Under the pieces are notes generated by a model. The model saw nothing but the letters and a program-made list of their open reading frames with translations. It ran no database searches and was not told the origin of the DNA. Of a stretch of 9,496 nt of DNA, positions 1 through 6,994 are shown piece by piece. Numbering within the stretch: position 1 is the first letter of the stretch; each line of letters opens with the position of its first letter. The position numbers were made by a program, and so were the translations under genes. This DNA is from an uncultured Lachnospiraceae bacterium (GTDB lineage Bacteria; Bacillota_A; Clostridia; Lachnospirales; Lachnospiraceae), in assembly GCA_910587495.1 (NCBI GenBank), contig CAJUMT010000136.1, positions 1 to 9,496 of the forward strand, given 5' to 3'.

Positions 1-24
1 CAAAGATTAGGTGCTGTTTTAATG

Positions 25-723
25 TCAATACACCAATTTATTACATTTTTTGCTTGATAATTCAAGCATTTGCACCAGCTTTATTGGTGGGAAAGTTGAG
101 TTATAAGAAAAATTCCAATCCGATAGTTTTGCTAAAGTTGATAGCGGGGAATTAGTAATACTTAACACACAGCATTTCTTTTTCTTAAACTGGTTAATTG
201 CTTCAATCAGTCTTTCTGTTTCACCGCTTTCTGAAAGAGCAATAACGGCTGTATTCTTCCAGCGAAAAGTATCGATCGGATAAAGTGCATCTTCAAGTCC
301 TACGGCAAAGTGCCCCATATTGGAAAAATATCTTGCTCCGTATTTTGCTAATGTTCCTGATGAACCCATGCCAATAAAGACTATCAGATCAGCTTTTTTA
401 AGAACGTCAATCGCAAACAATAGTTTTTCTTCAAAGGCACTTGAATTAGCCCTTGTAAAAAAATCGGAAAGTTCCTGCAAATCTTCCATAGGCGCGCAGG
501 CAGCCTGCAAGGTAATCTCTTTTTTCAGAGCTTCTTTAAATTCTGAATACCCGTCAAAATTGTTTTTATTGCAAAAGCGCAATATGGTAGACGTAGATAC
601 TTGGAGTTCTTTTGCAAGCTCTCGGATGGTCATGTATTGTATCTTGTCAATATCAGAAACGATATATTTGTAAATACGAATATCTGTTTCGTTGTACTTT
701 TGTATTTCTTCATACGAAAACAT
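25..723 (-). CDS. MurR/RpiR-family transcriptional regulator (HTH + SIS domains)
   Basis: A complete 232-residue protein. An N-terminal helix-turn-helix of the RpiR type spans about residues 30-68 (M-T-I-R-E-L-A-K-E-L followed by V-S-T-S-T-I-L-R-F). A SIS sugar-phosphate-binding domain starts near residue 110 and shows G-M-G-S-S-G at about 118-123 and S-E-S-G-E-T at 164-169, the loop that contacts phosphosugars in this family. Family members usually sense a sugar phosphate and repress or activate nearby sugar-catabolic genes; the target here is not in the window and may lie beyond the left edge. The start is supported by GGAGG (733-737, minus strand) nine bases ahead of the ATG. The gene is visibly more A/T-rich than the genes to its right. 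The C-terminus looks somewhat short for the family (often 245-290 residues). The family call is firm; the ligand is unknown. Confidence 0.93.
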   Translation of the reverse strand: MFSYEEIQKYNETDIRIYKYIVSDIDKIQYMTIRELAKELQVSTSTILRFCNKNNFDGYSEFKEALKKEITLQAACAPMEDLQELSDFFTRANSSAFEEKLLFAIDVLKKADLIVFIGMGSSGTLAKYGARYFSNMGHFAVGLEDALYPIDTFRWKNTAVIALSESGETERLIEAINQFKKKKCCVLSITNSPLSTLAKLSDWNFSYNSTFPPIKLVQMLELSSKKCNKLVY

Positions 724-756
724 GTTGTATTTCCTCCAAAAGTATTAGATGCCTTG

Positions 757-785
757 ATTATAAACTGATTTTGTACGCTTTACAA
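757..785 (-). promoter_or_regulatory. Sigma-A promoter of the RpiR-type gene
   Basis: On the minus strand TTGTAA (780-785) and a perfect TATAAT (757-762) are separated by exactly 17 bases. Transcription should start near 750, giving a short leader with a strong ribosome site before the ATG at 723. The -35 lies only about 16 bases from the C-rich control element of the divergent MT1 promoter, so a protein bound there could touch both promoters. That effect is inferred. Confidence 0.75.
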
Positions 786-801
786 CTATTGGAAACTAAA
801 A

Positions 802-847
802 ATATCCCCCCTGCGGGGTTGTGAGGCGCCTGTGCATATGATAATGT
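802..847 (+). promoter_or_regulatory. C-rich control element plus promoter upstream of MT1 (site A)
   Basis: ATAT followed by six C, TGC, four G and then TTGTGA (819-824) forms the proposed element and -35. A -10-like region follows; TAATGT (842-847) gives a 17-base spacer, and GATAAT at 840-845 is an alternative with 15. Bases 801-827 match site D (7659-7685) at 23 of 27 positions, and bases 802-822 match site B (1761-1781) at 19 of 21. The element abuts the -35, a typical place for an activator; the bound protein is unknown. Confidence 0.65.
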
Positions 848-894
848 ATGTATAGAAAAGAGCATCAATGAGGGGGAGACAGGAGAAAAGAAAT

Positions 895-1683
895 ATGGAG
901 CAAAGAGCAGAGAAGGTCCTGGACGGATTGAAATCTTATTGGGGCGTCCGTTCCGAGAGCTATTCCAGACAGAATATCGAAGAGCTGAATAATTGGAAAA
1001 AAGACGCATGGAGACAGTTGATCCTTAAGTACGCACCGGCGAAAAATCATATGAAGGTTCTTGACGTGGGAACCGGCCCGGGCTTTTTTGCGATCAATCT
1101 GGCGCTGGCGGGCCATCAGGTAAGCGCAGTGGACGTGACAGAAGAGATGCTTATACATGCCCAGGAGAATGCCAGCGCGTACGGGGCGGAGGCTGATTTC
1201 GTTTTGTACGACGGGGAGCATCTGCCGTTTGAAGACGAAAGTTTTGATCTGGTGGTATCCAGAAATGTGTTGTGGAATCTGGAAAAACCGGATGAGGCGC
1301 TCTGGGAGTGGAAACGGATTCTGGCGCCCGAAGGCCGCATGGTTTATTTTGACGCCAACTGGTATCTCTATCTTTTTGACGAAGAACAGAGGAAGCGGCA
1401 TGATACGGCACACGAGAATTATCACAGGCTTTATCCTCATGCAGTGCATGACAAAATCGGCAGTCAAAAAGCGCGGTTTCTGGAGGAACTCGCCATGACG
1501 TTGCCGCTGTCGAAAGAACACCGGCCAAAGTGGGACGAGGATATTCTAAAAAAGATGGGGATGAATGTGATCAAGATACTTCCAAATGCGGGGGAGCTGG
1601 TGTGGGATGAGGAAGAAAAGGTTCATGAAGAGGCGACGCCGCTTTTTATGATCTGCGCAGAGAAGGACAAATGGATTGGCTAA
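895..1683 (+). CDS. Class I SAM-dependent methyltransferase (MT1)
   Basis: A 262-residue Rossmann-fold methyltransferase. Motif I is D-V-G-T-G-P-G at residues 57-63 (SAM binding) and the acidic residue ending strand 2 is D80 (A-V-D-V-T). F-E-D-E-S-F-D-L-V-V at 112-121 is the typical strand 4 region, followed by S-R-N-V-L-W-N-L-E-K-P (122-132) and D-A-N-W-Y (153-157). The N-terminal segment Y-W-G-V-R-S-E-S-Y-S (15-24) is the cap region of the family. ATG 895 is preferred over the in-frame ATG 868 because AGGAG (881-885) sits nine bases ahead of it and 868 lies almost on the expected transcript start. The protein is clearly paralogous to MT2 (7739-8521). It has its own promoter (site A) and a terminator behind it. 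The methyl acceptor cannot be deduced; association with the importer suggests a small imported or secreted ligand, as inference only. Confidence 0.92.
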   Translation: MEQRAEKVLDGLKSYWGVRSESYSRQNIEELNNWKKDAWRQLILKYAPAKNHMKVLDVGTGPGFFAINLALAGHQVSAVDVTEEMLIHAQENASAYGAEADFVLYDGEHLPFEDESFDLVVSRNVLWNLEKPDEALWEWKRILAPEGRMVYFDANWYLYLFDEEQRKRHDTAHENYHRLYPHAVHDKIGSQKARFLEELAMTLPLSKEHRPKWDEDILKKMGMNVIKILPNAGELVWDEEEKVHEEATPLFMICAEKDKWIG

Positions 1684-1742
1684 TGAACTTTTTGCGCAGG
1701 CGCTGGAGCTTGTGAAAATATAACAAAACAGAATGAAACCAT

Positions 1743-1799
1743 AAAAAAACGGAATGCTTTATATCCCCCATGTGGGGTTGTATGCTATTCTGTTTTTTT
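1743..1799 (+). terminator. Long hairpin with T-run behind MT1, overlapping the importer promoter
   Basis: A run of A plus CGGAAT (1743-1755) pairs over 13 base pairs, one of them G-U, with ATTCTG plus a run of T (1787-1799). Inside this stem come a two-pair GC segment, a short A/T segment (1761-1764 with 1780-1783) and a CCCC/GGGG tip (1766-1769 with 1774-1777). The T-run at 1793-1799 makes it a plausible intrinsic terminator for MT1. The A-run on the other side means it could act in both directions. It contains control element B and the -35 of the importer promoter. Confidence 0.7.
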
Positions 1800-1806
1800 G
1801 TAGAAT
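1761..1806 (+). promoter_or_regulatory. C-rich control element plus promoter of the importer operon (site B)
   Basis: ATATCCCCCATGTGGGG (1761-1777) is followed directly by TTGTAT (1778-1783), a spacer of exactly 17 bases and TAGAAT (1801-1806). The core contains the inverted repeat CCCCA-TG-TGGGG. The element stands at the same distance from the -35 as in sites A and D. The start of transcription should be near 1813, leaving a leader of about 30 bases before the ATG at 1843. Confidence 0.72.
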
Positions 1807-1842
1807 ATTTTCCGAAAAATATAAATGCAGAGGAGTGAAGGA

Positions 1843-2787
1843 ATGAAAAAGTACATAACAAGACGGTTTCTCCAGCTGATCCCGATCCTTTTTGGAATCA
1901 CACTTTTATCTTTCCTTTTGATGAATACGGGAACTGCGGACGCCATTGACGTGATGGAGAATAATACCGGAAGCGTCATGTCAGAAGAAGAAAAGGATAT
2001 TCTGCGCGCAGAGTTGGGGCTTGATAAACCTCTGATACAGCAATACATAATCTGGCTTGGAAAGACTGTCCGGGGCGATATGGGAGAGTCCTTTGTGTCC
2101 GGACAGCCGGTGTTTGCCACCTTTGTATCAAAGCTGCCTAAAACGATCTATCTGACGATTACATCAATTTTTTTGACAGTGCTTTTATCGATTCCTTTGG
2201 GGATACTTTCAGCGGTGAAACAGAATAAGATTACAGATTATATGATTCGTTTTTTTAGTTTTATTGGCAATTCATTGCCGAATTTTTTTGTGTCGCTTTT
2301 GCTGATCTATTTCTTTTCGCTGAGACTGAACCTGCTTCCGGTTATGGGAAATAATGCAGGCTGGAAAAGTGTGATTCTGCCAACTTTGACATTGGCGCTG
2401 TCCATGGCGTCCAAGTACACCAGGCAGGTGCGGGCGACGGTGCTGGAAGAGCTGAATAAGGATTATGTCCAGGGTGCAAGAGCACGGGGAATCGGAGAAA
2501 AACGGATTCTGTATTTCAGTGTACTGAGGGCGTCCATGCTGACGATCGTGACACTTTTGGCATTGTCCATCGGCTCCCTGCTGGGCGGCACGGCCATCGT
2601 GGAATCCATCTTTATGTGGGACGGCGTAGGTAAGATGGCGGTGGACGCCATTACCATGCGGGATTATCCGGTGATTCAGGTGTATGTGATCTGGATGGCG
2701 ATCATCTATGTGGGTGTGAACCTCGTTACGGATATCATTTATCATTACCTGGATCCGAGGATTCGTCTGGGACAGGAGGATGCGTGA
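1843..2787 (+). CDS. ABC importer permease, OppB/NikB type
   Basis: An integral-membrane subunit of 314 residues, the usual length for the first permease of peptide/nickel importers. It starts M-K-K-Y-I-T-R-R-F-L-Q-L-I-P with a hydrophobic first helix, then an extracytoplasmic region containing L-G-L-D-K-P and G-D-M-G-E-S typical of the family, then further membrane helices. The cytoplasmic coupling loop (EAA motif) is E-E-L-N-K-D-Y-V-Q-G-A-R-A-R-G from residue 202, the contact for the ATPases. ATG 1843 is preferred over the in-frame ATG 1825 because AGGAG (1831-1835) sits seven bases before it. First gene of the importer operon; the next gene starts one base after its stop. The substrate branch (peptide, nickel or metallophore) cannot be settled from this subunit. 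Confidence 0.93.
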   Translation: MKKYITRRFLQLIPILFGITLLSFLLMNTGTADAIDVMENNTGSVMSEEEKDILRAELGLDKPLIQQYIIWLGKTVRGDMGESFVSGQPVFATFVSKLPKTIYLTITSIFLTVLLSIPLGILSAVKQNKITDYMIRFFSFIGNSLPNFFVSLLLIYFFSLRLNLLPVMGNNAGWKSVILPTLTLALSMASKYTRQVRATVLEELNKDYVQGARARGIGEKRILYFSVLRASMLTIVTLLALSIGSLLGGTAIVESIFMWDGVGKMAVDAITMRDYPVIQVYVIWMAIIYVGVNLVTDIIYHYLDPRIRLGQEDA

Positions 2788-2788
2788 C

Positions 2789-3649
2789 ATGGCAGAAGAA
2801 CAGAAGATTACCATACGGAAACAAAAAGTGGTAAAAGATCATACAAAACTAAAGATGATCCTCTTTGGGGCGCTGGCCGTGGGAGTCATTCTGATGGCGG
2901 TGTTTGCGCCGTACCTGGTGCCGTATGACCCCTATGAACAGGATCTTGCAAGCGCGCTGCTGCCGCCGGGCGGGGCGCATCTTTTAGGGACAGACCGTTA
3001 TGGAAGAGACATGCTTTCCCGCGTGATTGTGGGATCACAGTCTACAATCTTTTCCGCCCTTTTGCTGGTGCTGGTGATCACGGTGATCGGAAGCGCGGTG
3101 GGAATCCTCTGCGGCTATCACGGCGGAAAACTGGATTCCTTCCTGATGAGGCTTTCGGACATCTTTCTGGCATTTCCGGGCATGGTGTTCGCGATCGCGG
3201 TGGCTAGTGTGATGAGCGGCGGCATCATGAATGCGGTGGTTGCTCTGGCCTGTATTTCCTGGCCTAAATATGCCAGGATTGCCAGAAGCCAGGTTATGAC
3301 GGTCAAGAGTACGCCCTTTATGGATGCTGCGAAGCTGTCCGGTTCGGGAACATTTAAAATAATCGTCAAACATATTGTGCCGAATATTGCCGGGCCTGTG
3401 GTTGTGACAGCTGTGCTGGATATCGGAACGATGATTATGGAGATTGCCGGATTGTCATTCCTTGGACTGGGTGCGACGCCGCCCACCGCGGAATGGGGTT
3501 CCATGATGAGCAACGGAAGAAGTATGCTACAGACTTCGCCCTGGGTGATCCTGGCGCCGGGCGCCGCGATTTTCCTGACCGTTATGATCTTTAATCTCGC
3601 AGGGGATACGGTACGCGACATGCTTGATCCCCGGCAGAAGGGAAGGTGA
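2789..3649 (+). CDS. ABC importer permease, OppC/NikC type
   Basis: The second membrane subunit, 286 residues, which would form a heterodimer with the preceding permease. After a charged cytoplasmic N-terminus comes a first membrane helix, then the family hallmark P-Y-D-P-Y-E-Q-D and H-L-L-G-T-D-R-Y-G-R-D-M-L-S-R. The coupling loop is D-A-A-K-L-S-G-S-G-T-F-K-I-I-V-K-H from residue 179, ending in I-V-P-N. Near the C-terminus G-L-S-F-L-G-L-G-A-T-P-P and E-W-G-S-M are also typical. ATG 2789 is chosen over ATG 2780: GGAGG at 2775-2779 is nine bases from 2789 but touches 2780. Translation is probably coupled to the gene before, whose stop ends at 2787. Confidence 0.93.
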   Translation: MAEEQKITIRKQKVVKDHTKLKMILFGALAVGVILMAVFAPYLVPYDPYEQDLASALLPPGGAHLLGTDRYGRDMLSRVIVGSQSTIFSALLLVLVITVIGSAVGILCGYHGGKLDSFLMRLSDIFLAFPGMVFAIAVASVMSGGIMNAVVALACISWPKYARIARSQVMTVKSTPFMDAAKLSGSGTFKIIVKHIVPNIAGPVVVTAVLDIGTMIMEIAGLSFLGLGATPPTAEWGSMMSNGRSMLQTSPWVILAPGAAIFLTVMIFNLAGDTVRDMLDPRQKGR

Positions 3650-3653
3650 TCGG

Positions 3654-4436
3654 ATGGAGCCATTACTGGATGTACAGCATGTGGAAATCAGTTACAATGG
3701 AAGGGCAGTGGTACATGATGTGTCGTTTCAGCTGGAACAAGGCGAGATCCTAGGGATTGTCGGTGAGTCAGGAAGCGGTAAGAGTACGATTATTAAAGCG
3801 GCCATGGGCCTTCTGGGAAATAGCGGGGCCGTGACAAAAGGCGATATCTATTATAAAGGAAAAAATGTCATTGACGCCGGTGCGGATGAGCTCCAAAAGA
3901 TGCGAGGACCGGCCATGGGTATGATCTTTCAAAATACAGAAGCATCGCTTTGCCCAATCCGCAGTATCGGGGATCAGCTCTACGAGAGTGTCTGTCAGCA
4001 TGAGAAGGTGAGCCGGGAGGAAGTGCGGGAACGGGCGCTTAAGCTTTTCGGCAAGATGCGTTTAAACGACGGGGAGCGGATCTTAAACAGCTATCCTTTT
4101 GAGCTGTCCGGAGGCATGAACCAGCGGGTCGGTATCATGATGGCCATGGTCTTAAAGCCGGATCTTCTCTTTGCGGATGAGCCGACCAGCGCCCTGGATG
4201 TGACGGTGCAGGCGCAGGTGGTGAGAGAGATGATGAAGATGCGGGAACTCTATCATACCGGCATCGTCATTGTCACGCATAACATCGGAGTCGTGGAATA
4301 TATGGCTGATAAGGTCGCAGTCATGTATCAGGGAAGACTGATAGAGTATGGAAAGACAGAAGATATCATCCATCGTCCCAAAGAAGCGTATACGAAGAAG
4401 CTGATTGGCGCGGTTCTTCGTATAAACAGAGGGTGA
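3654..4436 (+). CDS. ABC importer ATPase, OppD/NikD type
   Basis: A 260-residue nucleotide-binding subunit. Walker A is G-E-S-G-S-G-K-S-T at residues 37-45, the Q-loop glutamine is Q93, the signature is L-S-G-G-M-N-Q-R (151-158), Walker B is L-L-F-A-D-E (171-176), followed by P-T-S-A-L-D, and the switch histidine is H209. The Q-loop is followed by N-T-E-A-S-L-C-P-I-R-S-I-G rather than the common D-P-x-x-S-L-N-P of oligopeptide ATPases. The protein ends shortly after the ATPase core and lacks the longer C-terminal oligopeptide extension seen in many OppD proteins, which favours the Nik/Cnt-like branch. ATG 3654 follows GGAAGG (3641-3646) and lies four bases beyond the permease stop; an in-frame TTG at 3624 is rejected as a start. 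Confidence 0.93.
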   Translation: MEPLLDVQHVEISYNGRAVVHDVSFQLEQGEILGIVGESGSGKSTIIKAAMGLLGNSGAVTKGDIYYKGKNVIDAGADELQKMRGPAMGMIFQNTEASLCPIRSIGDQLYESVCQHEKVSREEVRERALKLFGKMRLNDGERILNSYPFELSGGMNQRVGIMMAMVLKPDLLFADEPTSALDVTVQAQVVREMMKMRELYHTGIVIVTHNIGVVEYMADKVAVMYQGRLIEYGKTEDIIHRPKEAYTKKLIGAVLRINRG

Positions 4437-4440
4437 AGAC

Positions 4441-5196
4441 ATGCAGAAAATACTGGAAGTAAAAGAACTGAAAAAGACATTTTGCAAGAATAAAGTTCCT
4501 TTTGTGGCGGTAAACAATATCAGTTTTGACATGTACAAAGGAGAATACTTAGGGCTGGTGGGAGAGAGCGGTTGCGGCAAAAGTACGACCGCGAAGATCA
4601 TCACGCATCTGACGGTGCCGGATACGGGAAGTGTCCTGCTGGACGGAGAGGAAACGCTGTTTTTAAGAGGCAGAAAGGAGCGGGAGCTTTATAGAAAGAT
4701 CCAGATGGTGTTCCAGATGCCGCAGGATTCTTTTGATCCCAGATGCTCTCTGGGTGACGGTATTATGGAGAGTATGCGTAACCAGGGCATGCCGAAAGTC
4801 CGGGCAAGGGAACGGATGTATGAGCTTTTAGACATGGTGGAACTTGACAGGGAATTGGCGTCCCGTTATCCCCATGAAGTCAGCGGCGGCCAGTGCCAGC
4901 GGGCAGCCATCGCCAGGGCGCTTGCCCCTGAACCGAAACTGATTATCTGTGACGAGGCGACCAGCGCGCTGGATGTAACGGTGCAGGCGCAGATCGTGGA
5001 ACTATTAAAGAAACTAAAGAAAGAGCAGGGGCTTTCTCTGCTTTTAATTTGCCATGACCTGGCGCTGGTGCAGAATCTCTGCGACCGTGTACTGGTCATG
5101 TACAAAGGAAGCATTGTAGAACAGGGCGTTCCGGACGAGGTGATCATGCATCCGAAAGAAAAGTATACCAGAATGCTGGTGGATTCGGTCTTTTAG
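4441..5196 (+). CDS. ABC importer ATPase, OppF/NikE type
   Basis: The second nucleotide-binding subunit, 251 residues. Walker A is G-E-S-G-C-G-K-S-T at residues 41-49, the Q-loop glutamine is Q92 followed by M-P-Q-D-S-F-D-P-R, the signature is V-S-G-G-Q-C-Q-R (147-154), Walker B is L-I-I-C-D-E (167-172) and the switch histidine is H205. All catalytic elements are intact. It would pair with the preceding ATPase to power the two permeases. It starts four bases after the preceding stop; GGGTGA of the upstream gene end serves as its ribosome site. It is also short, without a long C-terminal oligopeptide domain. An 83-base gap separates it from the binding-protein gene. Confidence 0.93.
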   Translation: MQKILEVKELKKTFCKNKVPFVAVNNISFDMYKGEYLGLVGESGCGKSTTAKIITHLTVPDTGSVLLDGEETLFLRGRKERELYRKIQMVFQMPQDSFDPRCSLGDGIMESMRNQGMPKVRARERMYELLDMVELDRELASRYPHEVSGGQCQRAAIARALAPEPKLIICDEATSALDVTVQAQIVELLKKLKKEQGLSLLLICHDLALVQNLCDRVLVMYKGSIVEQGVPDEVIMHPKEKYTRMLVDSVF

Positions 5197-5220
5197 ATAG
5201 AGGTATTATCATACGGCATT

Positions 5221-5244
5221 TTCCCAGACATGGGGGAATTGTGA
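5221..5244 (+). promoter_or_regulatory. Weak relative of the C-rich element before the binding-protein gene (site C)
   Basis: TTCCC (5221-5225) and GGGAA (5234-5238) form an inverted repeat and are followed by TTGTGAGG, the same word that follows the G-run in sites A and D. The spacing and the left half differ from the other sites, and no good -10 stands 17 bases downstream (CTAGAG at 5262-5267). It may be a degenerate control site, a small mRNA hairpin in the 83-base gap, or chance. Confidence 0.3.
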
Positions 5245-5279
5245 GGGCAGATGTAAAATTACTAGAGAGGAATGAAGCA

Positions 5280-6902
5280 ATGAAAAAGAAAAGCTTATGG
5301 AAAAAATTTGGCGTGTCACTGCTTGCAGTGACAGTGAGCGCAGGCCTTCTGGCAGGCTGCGGGGGCAAAAATTCCGCACCGGCGAACGATGCGGCGGACA
5401 GTATACAGGATACGGGGAGTGATTCCCAGGCAGCGCCGTCAGCGGAAGGTGAGAAGGTGTTTTATTACGGAGATACGACTTTCAATGCAGAGAATGATGA
5501 GTCCGATGTAAATCCGCACAACGGATATGCCGGATGGGCCTGTATTCGTTATGGTATCGGAGAGACGCTCTTTAAGTATTCGGACGCGATGGAGGCAGAA
5601 GCCTGGCTGGCGACGGAATATACGAATGTGGACGAGACGACCTGGGAGATCACGTTGCGGGGCGGCGTGACATTCACCAGCGGACGCGCCATGGACGCCC
5701 AGGCGGTCAAGGAATGCCTGGATCATCTGACCGAAGTGCATGAACGCGCAGCGGGCGATCTGAAGATCCAGGAAGTAATTGCGGACGGACAGAAGCTGAC
5801 AATTAAGACAGAAGTGCCAGTGCCGGCGCTCATCAACTATCTGGCGGAGCCTTACGGATGTATCATTGATATGGAAGCCGGGATCACGGACGACGGCAAT
5901 GTCTCCGGCACCGGGCCTTACCGGGCAACGCTGGTAGAGACGGACAAGGGCCTGACACTGGTGAAGAACGAAAATTATTGGGACGGCACGCCCCATCTGG
6001 ATACCATTTATGTACAGACCATTTCCGACGGAGATACCATGACCATGGCTATGCAGTCGGGAGAACTGGACGGCGCTTATGGCCTGCCCTATGCGAGTCT
6101 GCCGCTTTTTGAAAGCGCGCCGTATACGATTTCTTCCAGTGAGACATCCCGTTCCTTTTTCGGGGCTATGAATTATGAGACAGAAGCGCTTCAGGATGCC
6201 AATGTGCGCAGAGCCATTGCAGGCGCCATTGACCGTGAGAATTTTACGAAAGTGCTCATGAACGGCAACGGAAGCCCGGCGGTCGGACCATTCCCTGCAA
6301 GCTTCGCTTATGGAGATACCACTGTTACGGCGCAGCCTTTTGATTTGGAAGCATCCAGAGCGCTTCTGGCAAAAGCAGGCTGGACCGATACGGACGGGGA
6401 CGGCTATGCGGATAAAGACGGGCAAAAGCTGACCCTCCGCTGGCTGACCTATCCCAGCCGTCAGGAACTTCCGCTTCTGGCGGAAAGCGTACAGGCAACC
6501 ATGAAGGAGATTGGTATTGACCTGCAGGTGAACTGCACGGCAAATCATCTGGACTTCATCGACAGTGGGGATTGGGATATCTATGCCAGTGCCTTTGTGA
6601 CCGCGCCCACTGGCGATCCGGAGTTCTTCTTTACGACCCACTGTCTGGACGCATCCTCCAAGAACCGCGGTAAATACCACAGTGACGAACTGGAAGCCCT
6701 GGAAGAAAAGATGAGCCGGACTTTTGATGCAAACGAGCGTGCAAAGCTGGCGACACAGATGACTCAGGTGATTCTGGACGACAACAGCTTTGTTTTCGCT
6801 TCCCATCTGAAAATGTCCATGGTTTCCGGCGAGGGCGTGACCGGACTTGTGGCACATCCATGTGATTATTACGAGATTACGGTGGATTTGGATAAGAACT
6901 GA
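5280..6902 (+). CDS. Lipoprotein substrate-binding protein of the ABC importer (SBP_bac_5 family, NikA-like)
   Basis: A 540-residue extracytoplasmic binding protein. It begins with a lysine-rich lipoprotein signal peptide and lipobox L-A-G-C with Cys27 as the expected lipidated residue, so it should be anchored on the outer face of the membrane. Family hallmarks follow: E-T-L-F-K-Y, W-E-I-T-L-R-G-G-V-T-F-T-S-G, G-T-G-P-Y, V-K-N-E-N-Y-W-D-G-T-P, and V-R-R-A-I-A-G-A-I-D-R. The opening D-V-N-P-H-N-G-Y and the end (S-M-V-S, then H-P-C-D-Y-Y-E-I) resemble nickel/metallophore binding proteins more than oligopeptide ones; this is from memory of the families. A loop at residues 370-380 (D-T-D-G-D-G-Y-A-D-K-D) looks like a calcium-binding loop. 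ATG 5280 is chosen because the signal peptide starts there and AGAGAGG lies nine bases upstream; a GTG at 5241 in frame would put residues before the signal. The ligand is not proven. Confidence 0.92.
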   Translation: MKKKSLWKKFGVSLLAVTVSAGLLAGCGGKNSAPANDAADSIQDTGSDSQAAPSAEGEKVFYYGDTTFNAENDESDVNPHNGYAGWACIRYGIGETLFKYSDAMEAEAWLATEYTNVDETTWEITLRGGVTFTSGRAMDAQAVKECLDHLTEVHERAAGDLKIQEVIADGQKLTIKTEVPVPALINYLAEPYGCIIDMEAGITDDGNVSGTGPYRATLVETDKGLTLVKNENYWDGTPHLDTIYVQTISDGDTMTMAMQSGELDGAYGLPYASLPLFESAPYTISSSETSRSFFGAMNYETEALQDANVRRAIAGAIDRENFTKVLMNGNGSPAVGPFPASFAYGDTTVTAQPFDLEASRALLAKAGWTDTDGDGYADKDGQKLTLRWLTYPSRQELPLLAESVQATMKEIGIDLQVNCTANHLDFIDSGDWDIYASAFVTAPTGDPEFFFTTHCLDASSKNRGKYHSDELEALEEKMSRTFDANERAKLATQMTQVILDDNSFVFASHLKMSMVSGEGVTGLVAHPCDYYEITVDLDKN

Positions 6903-6917
6903 GACATTTAGGGTATA

Positions 6918-6964
6918 GATGAGGAGCAGATATGGAATCTAAGTATCAGTATCAATTTGCCAAA
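6918..6964 (+). repeat. Direct repeat, copy 1 (relic of an antitoxin/toxin junction)
   Basis: These 47 bases match 7281-7327 with one difference (A at 6942, G at 7305); the offset is 363 bases. In one frame they encode the last residues of the antitoxin, M-R-S-R-Y-G-I and a stop (TAA here, TAG in copy 2). In another they encode the first residues of the toxin. The copy therefore comes from the overlap of a toxin-antitoxin pair, not from an insertion sequence end. Confidence 0.9.
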
Positions 6965-6991
6965 GTTGACATGTGGCCTGATTTTGGGTAA
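6932..6991 (+). pseudogene. Truncated relic of a ParE/RelE toxin start
   Basis: The reading frame opens ATG and encodes M-E-S-K-Y-Q-Y-Q-F-A-K, identical to the start of the intact toxin at 7295 except for K instead of R at position 4. It then leaves homology and stops after 19 codons. The stop TAA is part of the -10 of the toxin-antitoxin promoter. It is most simply the stump of an earlier toxin gene whose body was lost. Confidence 0.75.
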
Positions 6992-6994
6992 AAT
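6966..6994 (+). promoter_or_regulatory. Sigma-A promoter of the toxin-antitoxin operon
   Basis: A perfect TTGACA (6966-6971), a 17-base spacer and TAAAAT (6989-6994) form a near-consensus promoter. It starts two bases after the end of repeat copy 1. Transcripts would begin near 7001 and reach the ribosome site GGAGGG at 7035-7040. Such a strong promoter is usual for a module that is autorepressed by its antitoxin. Confidence 0.8.

Noticed and set aside
320..673. A plus-strand open frame inside the RpiR-type gene
   Set aside because: It lacks a ribosome site and known motifs and lies within a strongly supported gene on the other strand.
801..827. The C-rich repeats as CRISPR repeats or insertion-sequence ends
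   Set aside because: There are only three good copies, kilobases apart, each at a fixed distance from a promoter. There are no spacers, no transposase and no target duplications.
1670..1723. A coding-like tail after the MT1 stop in another frame (N-G-L-A-N-E-L-F-A-Q-A-L-E-L-V-K-I then stop), suggesting a frameshifted C-terminus
   Set aside because: MT1 already ends close to where MT2's homology ends (the T-P-x-F-x-I segment), so nothing is missing. Eighteen plausible codons can arise by chance.
1761..1783. A metal-sensing riboswitch in the importer leader
   Set aside because: The structured segment lies upstream of the -10, so it is not in the importer transcript. The remaining leader of about 30 bases is too short for a known riboswitch.
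5439..6857. A 472-codon open frame on the minus strand opposite the binding-protein gene
   Set aside because: It mirrors the codon structure of a clear lipoprotein gene, shows no family motif and no ribosome site, and is typical of antisense frames in a G+C-rich coding region.
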